64,000 bases of DNA, from NCBI RefSeq assembly GCF_000299355.1, contig NC_018664.1, positions 372,001 through 436,000 on the forward strand, read 5' to 3'. The position numbers and the translations under genes are program-made. The DNA comes from Gottschalkia acidurici 9a (GTDB lineage Bacteria > Bacillota > Clostridia > Tissierellales > Gottschalkiaceae). The first letter of the stretch is position 1; each line of letters starts with the position of its first letter. This document shows, piece after piece, positions 44,229-53,498 of this stretch. The notes beneath the pieces were generated by a model that saw only the letters and a list, made by a program, of their open reading frames with translations, did not search any database and was not told where the DNA came from.

Positions 44229-44870
44229 TTTATCTCTCCTAATCTCTATAATCTATCTTGTAATTTATACTTTTAATATACATTACAAGACTTTATATTT
44301 AAGTTATCCATACTATGAATTTATTAATTAAGATTATAATAAATATTATCCCACAGAGCAAATAACATATAAAGGCGATAAAGTGAAAATTACAGCCATT
44401 TATGTAAGAAAATCAAAATAAACTATGAAAGGTGAATTTATAAAAACCAAATAGACATATGTAACGACTATGCTAGAAATAATATTATAGTAAAATATTA
44501 TTTAATTTATTACGATGGAGGATACTTAGAAAAAAAGCAATGAGTTACCAAGCTTAGGGGAATTATTATTGATTAAAAAATGGTGAAATTAATATTTTAA
44601 GATGTTACATATTTGATATCATCACTAAATCCTTAAGAGGTTTTTTAATATAATAAATTTATTAGTAGAATATAAAGACTTTATTATATCGATTAAATAT
44701 ATGATTTATATGGAAAGTGTATTCTTTCAACTACGAAGAGAAGCTATATTTGAAAGAATAAAAGATAATTTATCTAAATTAGAGAAAGCAGGTAAATACA
44801 TTAGCTTTCTCTAATCAAAAAATGACTTACAAAGTAAAGATAGATTTTGAGAAATATCTAAAGTTCGAAA
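44229..44870. other. Decayed stretch without an intact gene
   Basis: A short open piece at 44334-44420 reads DYNKYYPTEQITYKGDKVKI and ends KITAIYVRKSK, a C-terminal fragment of an unrecognised protein. Near 44779-44815 TTAGAGAAAGC pairs with GCTTTCTCTAA, a likely terminator of some lost gene. Nothing else can be supported. Confidence 0.45.
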
Positions 44871-44871
44871 A

Positions 44872-44908
44872 ATCTTATTAGAATAACTTTATTCTAATAA
44901 GATTTTAG
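44872..44908 (-). terminator. Terminator overlapping the AraC-SBP stop codon
   Basis: AATCTTATTAGAATAA pairs with TTATTCTAATAAGATT, and on the minus strand it is followed by TTTTTC. The stop codon at 44889 lies inside the stem. Confidence 0.8.
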
Positions 44909-46538
44909 GTAGCTCTTCTAATAGTCTTTCTCTTGTAAATGCATCACCAGAGCTCCATTTTGCATTATTAACGAGATAGGCGTGTCCATTTCTCACAGCG
45001 GGAAGACTCTTCCAAAGAGAAGTTTCTATTAGTTCTTCTGTAGCTAATCTTGATTCTATTGCTTCAGGGAATAGAATGAAAACCCTATCACCCGCATAAT
45101 CAGATAATAAATCTAAGGATATTTCCATATAGCCTAAACCATCATCTATAATTTTTTTAACAGGATCTACTGGTTGAAATCCATAGCTATGATAGAGAGA
45201 GGATGGAAGACCTTTAAGCCCCATAACAAATAATCTCTTTCCATGATCAAATGTAAAAACGGAAGCTGTTTCGCCATATCTTAATGTTGATTGAAGTTGC
45301 TGCCACATAATATTTTCTCTCATATTATAACGACTAATCCAGTCTTCCGCCTCTTCTTGTTTATTAAGCCACTTTCCCAAAGTCTTCATACGGTTTTCTA
45401 ATGATGCCCAAGAATTATGAGTAACTGTAGGAGCAATTTTAGAGATCTCTTTATATTGCACTTCATCATCATTTGTGAAGATAATTAAATCTGGATCAAG
45501 TTTAAGACACTTTCCGGTGTTAAAAGGAAATCCTATATCGTGGACAGAGCGAACATAATTTTTATAAAAAGTATTTTCTATATTACTACCTATAGGGCAT
45601 ATTCCAAGTGCTAATAAATCACCCAATGATTCACCATGATAAATTATTCGTTTAGGTGATGAAGGTATTTCTACATTATGACCTGTCCAATCCCTTATCA
45701 AAACTTTTTGTCTCATGAAATGGGCATACTGTTTTGGTGGAACACCTACTACTTGACGAAAACGACGATTAAAATAGTATTCATCATTAAATCCAACACG
45801 CTGTGCAATTTTTCTCAAGGGCTCATCAGATTCATGAAGTAGGTGCTTGGCATTTTTAATTCTTAAGGTTGTTAAGTAGTCGAGTGGTTTTTGGCCGGTT
45901 AAGGTTTTAAAAATACGACTATACTGCCATGAAGGGATTTTAGCTCTATCTGCTAGTTGTTTAACTGTTAAATCTTGACAATATTGTTCATTGATGAACT
46001 TAATTGTTTGTTGAACCGCTGTTGTATTATCTTTAGTATCATCATTATCTACTTGGTATTCAATTAATATCTTTAATAGTTCATAAAACTGTATTTGTTT
46101 ATTTAAATGTTCTAAACTATTTTTATTATCTCTATTCTTATATAATTCTTCGGTCAAGCGATATAAGCGGGTAAGTGGGTAGATAGAAAACTCAATCTGA
46201 TTATGAAATACATCTTCCGAATAAAGTGATGGCTCTTGATTTTCATTACTTTGAATAACTTTATACGTAAGTTTATAGAAGCTTAGAAAATTTTTATCTA
46301 CATTTACCATCTCTAGCAGAGTTTCTGGTTTTAATACGAAGCATTTACCCTGCGTTGCAAAAAAAGGTTCACTTTCGATAGAAACAGTTGCGCTTCCATC
46401 TATAAAAATAAATAAAGTGTGAAAGTTAGAATTAAAATTGTTAAAATTCCAGTTACTATCCCACTTAATATAGCTAATATCAATTAGTTGAAAAAATAGT
46501 GATTGTTTAAATAGACTTTGATTACTAGTCATAAACAA
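44889..46538 (-). CDS. AraC regulator fused to a siderophore-binding domain (Btr-like)
   Basis: This 549-residue protein has an N-terminal cupin-like arm, an AraC double helix-turn-helix (QDLTVKQLADRAKIPSWQYSRIFKTL; EPLRKIAQRVGFNDEYYFNRRFRQVVG) and, directly after it, a FecB/TroA-type siderophore-binding domain (VEIPSSPKRIIYHGESLGDLLALG and on). There is no membrane segment, so the whole is cytoplasmic, like B. subtilis Btr, which senses imported ferric siderophore. The domain closely follows the binding lipoprotein encoded next to it (VDIPASPKRVIFHGENFGDLLAIG), so the pair probably binds the same ligand. The lipoprotein gene is transcribed in the same direction, upstream. Confidence 0.93.
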   Translation of the reverse strand: MFMTSNQSLFKQSLFFQLIDISYIKWDSNWNFNNFNSNFHTLFIFIDGSATVSIESEPFFATQGKCFVLKPETLLEMVNVDKNFLSFYKLTYKVIQSNENQEPSLYSEDVFHNQIEFSIYPLTRLYRLTEELYKNRDNKNSLEHLNKQIQFYELLKILIEYQVDNDDTKDNTTAVQQTIKFINEQYCQDLTVKQLADRAKIPSWQYSRIFKTLTGQKPLDYLTTLRIKNAKHLLHESDEPLRKIAQRVGFNDEYYFNRRFRQVVGVPPKQYAHFMRQKVLIRDWTGHNVEIPSSPKRIIYHGESLGDLLALGICPIGSNIENTFYKNYVRSVHDIGFPFNTGKCLKLDPDLIIFTNDDEVQYKEISKIAPTVTHNSWASLENRMKTLGKWLNKQEEAEDWISRYNMRENIMWQQLQSTLRYGETASVFTFDHGKRLFVMGLKGLPSSLYHSYGFQPVDPVKKIIDDGLGYMEISLDLLSDYAGDRVFILFPEAIESRLATEELIETSLWKSLPAVRNGHAYLVNNAKWSSGDAFTRERLLEELPKILLE

Positions 46539-46553
46539 ATTCTCTCCTTACAT

Positions 46554-46574
46554 AAATGAAAGTAATTATCAGTT
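46554..46574 (-). promoter_or_regulatory. Fur-like box before the AraC-SBP gene
   Basis: On the minus strand it reads AACTGATAATTACTTTCATTT, with a good first half (TGATAATTA) and a weaker second half. A modest match. Confidence 0.5.
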
Positions 46575-46634
46575 ACTAAAATTATATAAAAAATAAAGAG
46601 GCATTTCAACTTTAAGATGAAAGCCTCCTTATAA

Positions 46635-47606
46635 CTATTTTTTTAACATTCTAGGAACTTCTTCTAATAACCATTCTCTAGTAGATGCATCACTATTACT
46701 TTTTTGAATATCTATGAAATAAACATGTCCATTTTTAACAGCAGGTAGATCATTCCATAGCTGACTATTTATCATTTTAGCTGTTGATTCCTTTGCATCG
46801 TGCAAGTTAGTTTCAGGATTAAGAACGAAAATCCTATCTCCTGCATACTCAGGAAGGAGTTCTAAGGATATTTCTGCGAAACCCTTTTTTTCATCAAGAA
46901 ACTTTTGAATTTTATCTCCTGGTTTAAAACCTTGAGGAGAATATAGCACTTGAGAAAGACCAGTAGTTCCCATAATAAATAATCTATTTCCAGGATAGTA
47001 GGTAAGTACTGTAGCTGTTTCTCCAGGTTGTATCGTTCCATCCTCTATAAGTTGTTGCCACATATGTGATAATTTCTTATTATATTCTTTCAACCAATTA
47101 TCTGCTTCTTGTTTCTTTCCTAATATATCTCCTAGCTCAGATAATCTATCTTCTAGTGGGGCAAAACTATCAAACACTATTGTTGGAGCAATTTTTGATA
47201 GCTGTTCATAGACTTTTTCATCTGAACCTGCAAAAACAAATAAGTCTGGCTTAAGTTCTAATACTTTTTCTAGGTTAACTGGAAACCCCACATCTTCCAC
47301 ATCTTTCGCACGATCTTCATAGATATGATCTTTAATCCATACATTACCTGTACCAACTGCATCTACACCAATGGCTAGAAGGTCACCAAAATTTTCGCCA
47401 TGAAAAATTACTCGCTTTGGTGAAGCAGGGATATCAACTTCATGTCCCATATAATCTTTATATTTGCGAGTTTTTGATTTCTCAGATTCATTTTGAGTTG
47501 ATATTTCATTATCCTTTTCCACTGTTTTAGAGTTACATGCAGTTATAAACACACTCACTAGTAGTAAGAGAGAGAAAGATAAAATCATTCTTTTTGCATA
47601 CTTCAT
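46635..47606 (-). CDS. Siderophore-binding lipoprotein of an ABC importer
   Basis: This 323-residue extracellular lipoprotein has a signal peptide with lipobox ITAC and a FecB-like fold in which two domains are joined by a long helix (KIAPTIVFDSFAPLEDRLSELGDILGKKQEADNWLKEYN). The motif GHEVDIPASPKRVIFHG opens the mature protein. The ligand is presumably a ferric hydroxamate or citrate-type siderophore. No permease gene adjoins it, so it must use the permease set at 58.8-61.8 kb or one elsewhere. A Fur box lies upstream. Confidence 0.93.
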   Translation of the reverse strand: MKYAKRMILSFSLLLLVSVFITACNSKTVEKDNEISTQNESEKSKTRKYKDYMGHEVDIPASPKRVIFHGENFGDLLAIGVDAVGTGNVWIKDHIYEDRAKDVEDVGFPVNLEKVLELKPDLFVFAGSDEKVYEQLSKIAPTIVFDSFAPLEDRLSELGDILGKKQEADNWLKEYNKKLSHMWQQLIEDGTIQPGETATVLTYYPGNRLFIMGTTGLSQVLYSPQGFKPGDKIQKFLDEKKGFAEISLELLPEYAGDRIFVLNPETNLHDAKESTAKMINSQLWNDLPAVKNGHVYFIDIQKSNSDASTREWLLEEVPRMLKK

Positions 47607-47639
47607 AATTAAATACCTCCAAGTTTATAAGATAATACT

Positions 47640-47659
47640 AATGAAATTCATTATCATTT
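47640..47659 (-). promoter_or_regulatory. Fur-type box before the siderophore-binding lipoprotein
   Basis: On the minus strand AAATGATAATGAATTTCATT has a perfect first half and one to two changes in the second. Confidence 0.72.
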
Positions 47660-47750
47660 ATTATAAAGATAGTTTATCATTGTATCAATGGACAAAGATA
47701 AATAGCATAAATTTTTTTTGTACAAAAATAAATAGAAAGGAGGTAACTTA

Positions 47751-48089
47751 TTGAAAAAATCAGATAATCAAATATTACTTTAGAATTATGCATCAATTAA
47801 GATTCTTGATGTTCGTTATATGACAATGAAACTTGGAGAACAATTAGATTCTTACTATTTACCTACAAGTACATTCTTATATATTACAAGGGGTAGTGCG
47901 AAAATATATATGGACGGAGATATGCAAATTACTGAATCATTTCATATAATTCATGGTGGCAAGGGAATGTGTCTTGATATTATCCCAAAGGAAAGTCTTG
48001 AGTACTATTTAATTATGTATAAAGCAATGATTCCTCCAAAATCTAATAAAGAGATTATGAAATTAATAGATAAGATGAATCCATATTGA
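47751..48089 (+). pseudogene. Truncated AraC-SBP regulator (N-terminal sensor only, nonsense codon)
   Basis: AGGAGG precedes a TTG at 47751. The frame reads KKSDNQILL, then TAG where the paralogues at 51.3 and 53.5 kb have Trp (ILLWNRTSIKVLDV), and continues ASIKILDVRYMTMKLGEQLD and HIIHGGKGMCLDIIPKESLE to a stop at 48089, just before the AraC helix-turn-helix would begin. So it is a decayed copy of the N-terminal cupin-like arm. The part from 47820 could still be translated as an 89-residue peptide. Confidence 0.8.
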
Positions 48090-48104
48090 AAAATATTTAG
48101 AATT

Positions 48105-48152
48105 AGCACTATTAATATTAGTAAAAAATACTATATTGATAGTGCTTTTATA
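48105..48152 (+). terminator. Terminator closely similar to that at 26.95 kb
   Basis: TTAGCACTATTAATATTAGT pairs with ACTATATTGATAGTGCTTTT. The left arm is identical over 17 bases to the terminator of the nitrogenase-like operon. Confidence 0.72.
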
Positions 48153-48454
48153 TATTACCATAAAGTTAAATGAAAATAAAAACCACAAAAAAATAGAAAC
48201 ATAAGTACAGTAGTTTTAGAAATGAAGTGGAGTTCTAACATAAAAAATTTAAAGTATTTTAGAAAATTATAAGAAAAATTATGCACTACTTTCTTTGCAA
48301 TACGATCAACACAACAGAAGATAAATTCTAAACATAGAATGATGACAACTATTGATTATGTAGCAATAGGTAGAAATAACAGGAAAGTTAGAAAAATTTA
48401 TCATAAAATGCTATAATGTATTAGAATTTATAAAATATATTAGGGAGGAGTTTT
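48153..48454. other. Gene-free stretch
   Basis: Only short broken frames are seen. A strong GGAGGAG at 48443-48449 leads into the stalk-domain remnant. Confidence 0.45.
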
Positions 48455-48766
48455 ATGATAAATAAATTTAATATTATAGGGTTTATCATAGGAGGTATTT
48501 CGCGCCTATATTGACAGGTTCAATAGCTAGATTTGAATCAGAATCAATAAGAAAACATATATGTTCTTTATAGTAATATTAGACTAGTTGCATATGGAAA
48601 TCTAGCAACTTTTAAAGTAAATTTAATTGGAAGTAAAATAGAACCTTTCATTTACAATGAAACTACATATTTACCAGTTAGAACAGTTGATGAAGCTATG
48701 AAGAAGAAAGTGGATTGGGACAATAAAAGTAAAACTGTTTACATAAGAAAATATCAGAAGAAATAA
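48455..48766 (+). pseudogene. Stalk-domain (copper amine oxidase N-terminal-like) protein remnant
   Basis: The ATG at 48455 has a good ribosome site and opens as MINKFNIIGFIIGGIS, then breaks. In later frames ILTGSIARFESESIRKH and YSNIRLVAYG appear, and the last frame reads KIEPFIYNETTYLPVRTVDE, then KKVDWDNKSKTVYIRK to a stop at 48766. The motif PFxYNxTTYLPVR...VxWDxxxxTVYI is the extracellular stalk domain common in clostridial surface proteins. At least two frameshifts inactivate it. Confidence 0.72.
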
Positions 48767-49128
48767 AACATAACAGATACTTAGGCTAATTTCAAATTAG
48801 GATTTATTCATTTTAATTTTAAACAACTTGAAGATAAAATTGATTCAACTTACTCTGGGATCAATACTTCAGAAAACACAAATATTTTATTTAGATGAAA
48901 AACTATACAAAGCTTTATCTATTTCAGAAGATGAATTGCTTCATATGGTCGATATACCAATATCAGTACAAATCATTTGAAAGTTATTAAAGAAATCAAT
49001 AAATTAACTATAGGACAGATGGCTTTATTTTGAAATAGATAGTTCAAAATTTAATGTTAACAAAGAAAAAAGAAACATCATATTAAATAACTGATGTGAT
49101 ATTTCTTTCAAAAGGAGAAAATTGACTT
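48767..49128. other. Decayed stretch before the lipoprotein gene
   Basis: Broken frames include LDEKLYKALSISEDELLHMV-like text near 48890-48950, which I do not recognise. A hairpin GAAACATCATATTA / TGATGTGATATTTC lies at about 49069-49107, just before the ribosome site of the next gene. Confidence 0.4.
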
Positions 49129-50424
49129 ATGAAAAAAGTATTATTAGCTTTGATTTTAATTTTATCTTTAACTGGTTGTAATGAAAGACAACTAAACAAA
49201 GCATACGAATATTTAAAAGCACAAGAATATAAAAAGGCTGAAGATATATTTATTAAAGTGTCAAATGATAAGGATATACAGAATTCGAAAAAGGCATACC
49301 TTGGACTAATAGAAATATATGATGAACTAGATGATATAGAAAAATTAAAAGAAGTATTAGAAGAGTCTACAAAAAAAGGTTTAAAATATCAAGATGAAAA
49401 TACATATAATAAAATATTTGATTATTATAAATCAATAGGTGATGAAAAAACAATAAGATATTTAGTTGAAGATGGATTTTCGAATATAAAACTTCCTATT
49501 GATATATATAGAGAATATATAATAAATGATAATATAGGTAATTCTGAAATAATAGATATTATAGTTGAAGATTTAAATGATGATGGGAAAAATGAGATCG
49601 CAGTTGCCCTTGGAAATAAAGGAATAGAATATAATAAAGATTCATATGTACAAGTTAATCTTAAAGTTTTTAATAATAAATCTAAAGTAATATATGAAAC
49701 TGATGAACCAATGTCACATGAGATTGCAGATATACATATTGAATTAGGTGATTTTACTGGTGATGGTAAACCAGAGCTTTACTATAATAGAGCACATTCA
49801 TCAAACTTTACGATAAATAAAATAGAAATATTGGATTTTAGAAATAACAAGGTTAAAAATATATATGATTCTGATTCTGTACTATTAGATTTAGATATAT
49901 CAACAATAAGTGATAATCAGTTGAAAATCTTTTCACAGGATAAAAGAAAGTCTTATATACTACAGACTGATTGGGAAATGAACATATTTGACACAGAGTA
50001 CCAGCGCTTCAATATGGGAGAATATAAGGTAGTTAAAGATAGGATTCGAAACATAGCAAAATTAGAACTTCCAATAACTCTTTGGGGCAATGGCACATAT
50101 GGAAAACTACTAGTTACATATGAATATAAAGATGGGAAGGTAACTTATAAAGATTTTAAATTCACTCCGGAAGAAGGAGTAAAGATAGTTAGTAGCTTAT
50201 CAGGCAAAAAATACGATTCGATAGAATATGGAAAAAACCTATTAATAAGATACTGGGATATGAAAAAAGATGACTCAGAACAAGGTAAAATTGTATTGAA
50301 AGTAAATGAAAATGATATGATTTTCTTTACACCTAATTCGGGCTATGTAGAAACGCAAGCTTATGAAGTTATAGAATGTGATGAGAAAAATGAAATAATA
50401 ACAGTAAAAAAGATGATATCATAG
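49129..50424 (+). CDS. TPR-like / VCBS-type lipoprotein, C terminus cut by a frameshift
   Basis: This 431-residue secreted lipoprotein has a short signal peptide with lipobox LTGC. Residues 25-130 are helical repeats of TPR type (AYEYLKAQEYKKAEDIFIKV; AYLGLIEIYDELDDIEKLKEVL). Then come two FG-GAP/VCBS-like calcium loops (VEDLNDDGKNEIAVALG; LGDFTGDGKPELYYNR). The frame ends at 50424, but one frame over the protein continues as DDIIETYEIYSSDTRTEMAL to 50537. One A is missing from the A6 run at 50406-50411. So the last 37 residues are replaced. No iron-related role is evident. Confidence 0.8.
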   Translation: MKKVLLALILILSLTGCNERQLNKAYEYLKAQEYKKAEDIFIKVSNDKDIQNSKKAYLGLIEIYDELDDIEKLKEVLEESTKKGLKYQDENTYNKIFDYYKSIGDEKTIRYLVEDGFSNIKLPIDIYREYIINDNIGNSEIIDIIVEDLNDDGKNEIAVALGNKGIEYNKDSYVQVNLKVFNNKSKVIYETDEPMSHEIADIHIELGDFTGDGKPELYYNRAHSSNFTINKIEILDFRNNKVKNIYDSDSVLLDLDISTISDNQLKIFSQDKRKSYILQTDWEMNIFDTEYQRFNMGEYKVVKDRIRNIAKLELPITLWGNGTYGKLLVTYEYKDGKVTYKDFKFTPEEGVKIVSSLSGKKYDSIEYGKNLLIRYWDMKKDDSEQGKIVLKVNENDMIFFTPNSGYVETQAYEVIECDEKNEIITVKKMIS

Positions 50425-50624
50425 AAACATATGAGATCTACTCTAGTGACACGAGAACAGAGATGGCACTGAAAGAGGGCAATAAGATATGGTCAGTATG
50501 GTCTCCAATTCAAAGTGTTTATGGATATTTAAATTAAAATTTTTAATATAGTAATATTAATTATATCTATGTTTACTTTTAATTACGAAACATATATTCA
50601 TACTAGTTGATTTTAAGTCGTAGA

Positions 50625-51085
50625 AAAGAAGTAAAAAAGTTTTTAGAGGAATTTAATAGATAAATTGAAAAAGCAAAGATTGAAATGAATGAGGTTATTA
50701 GTAAAGATGACACATTTACTACTTTAATAATAAATGAGAAAAATACTTTTGTGATTGTTAATAATAGCATGAATCAAGGTAGAGTGTTATTTAAAGTCTT
50801 AGATATGAAGTCGCAAAAAAATATAATACTGAAAAATATTCTGGTGTTAGTTATGAGATTACTGGTGACTATATAGGAGACTGAGTATTTGAAATTAGCT
50901 GATTTTAATAAAAAAGAAGAATTCCCAGCAACGTGGACAGAGTTGGATATAGTGAAAAAAGATGAAGTAATAAAATTAGAAACAAAAAACTGTTTTATCT
51001 TAGACCTAATATAATAATGTACCAAGCTGAAGAACTAGTTAATAAAATCGTAGAAGTTACTTCAAAAAAGCGAAACAAAAATTAA
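50625..51085 (+). pseudogene. Degenerate C-terminal half of a siderophore-binding protein
   Basis: The sequence reads KKFLEEFNR, stop, IEKAKIEMNEVISKDDTFTT, then with frameshifts to ELVNKIVEVTSKKRNKN. It parallels residues of the SBP part of the protein at 51253-53202 (KINEVISEDDTFSILGINEK ... VETASKKRSKN) almost line by line. So this is the wreck of an earlier tandem copy, lying directly before the intact one. Confidence 0.85.
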
Positions 51086-51090
51086 ATTTT

Positions 51091-51139
51091 AAGATATTCT
51101 CATGAATATGTAGCGTCCTGAGAATATCTTATTTTTTAT
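51091..51139 (+). terminator. Terminator left from the lost copy
   Basis: AAGATATTCTCA pairs with TGAGAATATCTT, then ATTTTTTA. The same hairpin recurs after the intact gene at 53308. Confidence 0.8.
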
Positions 51140-51154
51140 AGAACAAAACATGAG

Positions 51155-51183
51155 TTGACTAATTAATAGTGAGTTGATAGAAT
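51155..51183 (+). promoter_or_regulatory. Promoter, first of three conserved copies
   Basis: TTGACT (51155-51160) and TAGAAT (51178-51183) with a 17-base spacer. The block repeats at 53401 and 55861, each followed by a Fur box about 15-20 bases downstream. Confidence 0.7.
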
Positions 51184-51197
51184 AAAAAATACAATGA

Positions 51198-51215
51198 AAT
51201 GAGAATCGTTATCAT
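51198..51215 (+). promoter_or_regulatory. Fur-type box
   Basis: AATGAGAATCGTTATCAT has a perfect second half and GAGAAT in the first. It sits at the expected transcription start, so Fur binding would block transcription. Confidence 0.8.
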
Positions 51216-51252
51216 ATATAGATATAAATACTTTAAAATGGGAGATGAAGTG

Positions 51253-53202
51253 GTGAAAATAGATGACCATATTCTGCTCTGGAATCGCACATCAATCAAA
51301 GTACTAGATGTACGCTATGTAAATATGAAGCATGAGGAAAAGCTTCTTTCTTACCAATTACCTTCAAGTACATTTTTATATGGAATTAATGGCAGTGCAC
51401 AAGTATGGATAGATGGAGTCGTACAGATAGTAGAAAGATTTCATGTTTTTCATGGGGGAAAGGGCATGTACCTTGATATTATGGCAGGAGATAGCTTTGA
51501 GTACTATCTAATTATATATAAAGCAACAATTCCTTCATATTCTGAGAAAAGGATTTTTAAATTAATAGATAATGAAAATATATTTCAATCCCAGTATAAC
51601 TTTTCCCCTCAATATCCACTTTCATTATTGGGCAAGGTAGAATTGATGAACCAGCAATGGGTCGTGGGAGGTATGTTAGAAAAGTTGCACACTAAAACAT
51701 TATTATATCAATTTGTACATGATTTACTATGGCAGTTAAATCATCAAAATATTGAACTGAGTAAGCCTGATATAGTTACTCAAGCTATTCGTTATCTACA
51801 TGATAGATATAGTGAGCAGATTACACTGGACTCTATATCTGAGGACTTAAATTACAGTACTCGTTATTTATCTAGAAAATTTAAGAAACAGATAGGAATG
51901 AGTCCTATTGCATTTTTAGTTCAGATAAGAATTAAAAAAGCACAACACCTACTAACAAGCACAAATGCATCTCTTCAGGAGATTGCGGAACATATAGGAT
52001 ATTCAGACATGTTTTACTTTAGTCGTATTTTCAAAAAACATACTGGAATGACTCCTATGAAGTTTAAAGATTACATGATAGCAAATAAAAAAGAGTCTAA
52101 TTGTATATATAATAGGTCCATATCCCCCATTGTAAATGGAAATATGCAATGCTATAGTATTTGTGAAGATGATAATCATAATCAATACTATGAAGGGAAT
52201 GATTTACCAATGTACAGAAAAATCAAAACACCAATGGTAGCAACTTTATTACTTTGCTTTATCTTATTGTTGGGTGCTTGTTCTAGTAGGACAGGTGAAA
52301 CTACATTAACAGAGAATAAAGAAAATGTTGTACAAACTAAAAATAAAACAATAACAATTACTGATGATGCGGGTAGGAAAGTAGAAATACCAGAAAAACC
52401 AGAACGTATTGCAACAGACTGGTTTGTAGGACAAGTACTTTCACTAGATGTAGTACCAGTTGGAGCAGATATGAGGTATGTAGACTATTCACTTTACTTA
52501 AAAAATTATTACAACGATGGCGATATTAGTGATATAGGTGATACTAAAGCATCTTTAGAGAAATTAGTGGATGTAAATCCAGACTTAATTATTACTTGGG
52601 ACAAGGACGCTGTAGAGAGGTACTCAAAAATAGCACCAACAATTGTGTTTTCAGAAGCTAAGTACAAGACAGTGCACGAAGAAATCACTGCAATGGGAAA
52701 ATATTTAAATCGTAATGAAGAAGCAAAAAAATTTTTAGCGGAATTTGATAGACGAACTGAAAAAGCAAAGACTAAAATTAATGAAGTTATTAGTGAAGAT
52801 GATACATTTAGTATTCTTGGTATAAATGAGAAAAGTGCTTTTGTGGTTGGTAATGATAGCGTGAATGGAGGTAGAGCGTTATTTCAAGTTTTAGATATGA
52901 AGCCACAAAAAAATGTTCAAAAAAAATACGATACTGAAAAATCTTCTGGTGGTAGTTATGAGATATCACATGAGGTTATTGGTGACTATATAGGAGATTA
53001 TGTATTGGCAACAGTTCGTTCTGATAAAAAAGAAGATTTACCAGCAACATGGACAGAACTTGATGCGGTGAAAAATGATGAAGTAATAGAATTAGATGTA
53101 AAAAGATATTTTTCTTCAGATCCAATATCTGTGATGTACCAGATAGAAGAACTAGCTGATAAAATTGTAGAGACTGCTTCAAAAAAGCGAAGTAAAAATT
53201 AA
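51253..53202 (+). CDS. AraC regulator joined through an internal lipoprotein signal to a siderophore-binding domain
   Basis: The 649-residue frame has three parts: a cupin-like arm with FHVFHGGKGMYLDI, an AraC double helix-turn-helix (EQITLDSISEDLNYSTRYLSRKF; ASLQEIAEHIGYSDMFYFSRIFKKHTG), and from about residue 320 a sequence that is a complete lipoprotein start: MYRKIKTPMVATLLLCFILL then LLGACSS, followed by a FecB-type binding domain (VEIPEKPERIATDWFVGQVL). It could be a membrane-tethered regulator with an outside sensor, or give a free lipoprotein by internal start at ATG 52210. The GTG at 51253 (GGGAG, spacing 8) is chosen because the upstream ATG at 51199 lies in the Fur box. Confidence 0.88.
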   Translation: MKIDDHILLWNRTSIKVLDVRYVNMKHEEKLLSYQLPSSTFLYGINGSAQVWIDGVVQIVERFHVFHGGKGMYLDIMAGDSFEYYLIIYKATIPSYSEKRIFKLIDNENIFQSQYNFSPQYPLSLLGKVELMNQQWVVGGMLEKLHTKTLLYQFVHDLLWQLNHQNIELSKPDIVTQAIRYLHDRYSEQITLDSISEDLNYSTRYLSRKFKKQIGMSPIAFLVQIRIKKAQHLLTSTNASLQEIAEHIGYSDMFYFSRIFKKHTGMTPMKFKDYMIANKKESNCIYNRSISPIVNGNMQCYSICEDDNHNQYYEGNDLPMYRKIKTPMVATLLLCFILLLGACSSRTGETTLTENKENVVQTKNKTITITDDAGRKVEIPEKPERIATDWFVGQVLSLDVVPVGADMRYVDYSLYLKNYYNDGDISDIGDTKASLEKLVDVNPDLIITWDKDAVERYSKIAPTIVFSEAKYKTVHEEITAMGKYLNRNEEAKKFLAEFDRRTEKAKTKINEVISEDDTFSILGINEKSAFVVGNDSVNGGRALFQVLDMKPQKNVQKKYDTEKSSGGSYEISHEVIGDYIGDYVLATVRSDKKEDLPATWTELDAVKNDEVIELDVKRYFSSDPISVMYQIEELADKIVETASKKRSKN

Positions 53203-53307
53203 AATTATTGTAAAATATTTGCTTAATATGTTAAATATTTTGAATCTTGTTATTTAAAAAACAACCCTTATGTTTACTATAAACAATTTTAATAAATTGA
53301 ATTTTAA

Positions 53308-53354
53308 GGTATTCTCATGAGATATGTAGTAGCATGAGAATATCTATTTTTTTG
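53308..53354 (+). terminator. Terminator of the first chimera gene
   Basis: AAGGTATTCTCATG pairs with CATGAGAATATCTA, then TTTTTTTG. A copy of the hairpin at 51091. Confidence 0.8.
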
Positions 53355-53400
53355 ATAGAACAAAACATGAATTAACTAATTAGAATCATGACTTGCTACG

Positions 53401-53429
53401 TTGACTTATTAATAGTAAGTTGATAGAAT
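53401..53429 (+). promoter_or_regulatory. Promoter, second conserved copy
   Basis: TTGACT (53401-53406), 17-base spacer, TAGAAT (53424-53429). Confidence 0.7.
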
Positions 53430-53443
53430 AAAAAATACAATAA

Positions 53444-53462
53444 AATGATAATTGTTATCATT
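53444..53462 (+). promoter_or_regulatory. Perfect Fur palindrome
   Basis: AATGATAATTGTTATCATT is an exact palindrome (8-3-8) placed like that of the first copy. Confidence 0.85.
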
Positions 53463-53498
53463 TGCAGATATAAATATTTTAAAAGAGGAGATGAAGTG

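Noticed and set aside
51199-51252. Translation start of the first chimera at ATG 51199 (and likewise 53445 for the second)
   Set aside because: These ATGs lie inside the Fur boxes and have no ribosome site. GTG at 51253 and 53499 have GGGAG/AGGAG at spacing 8 and open the conserved N terminus.
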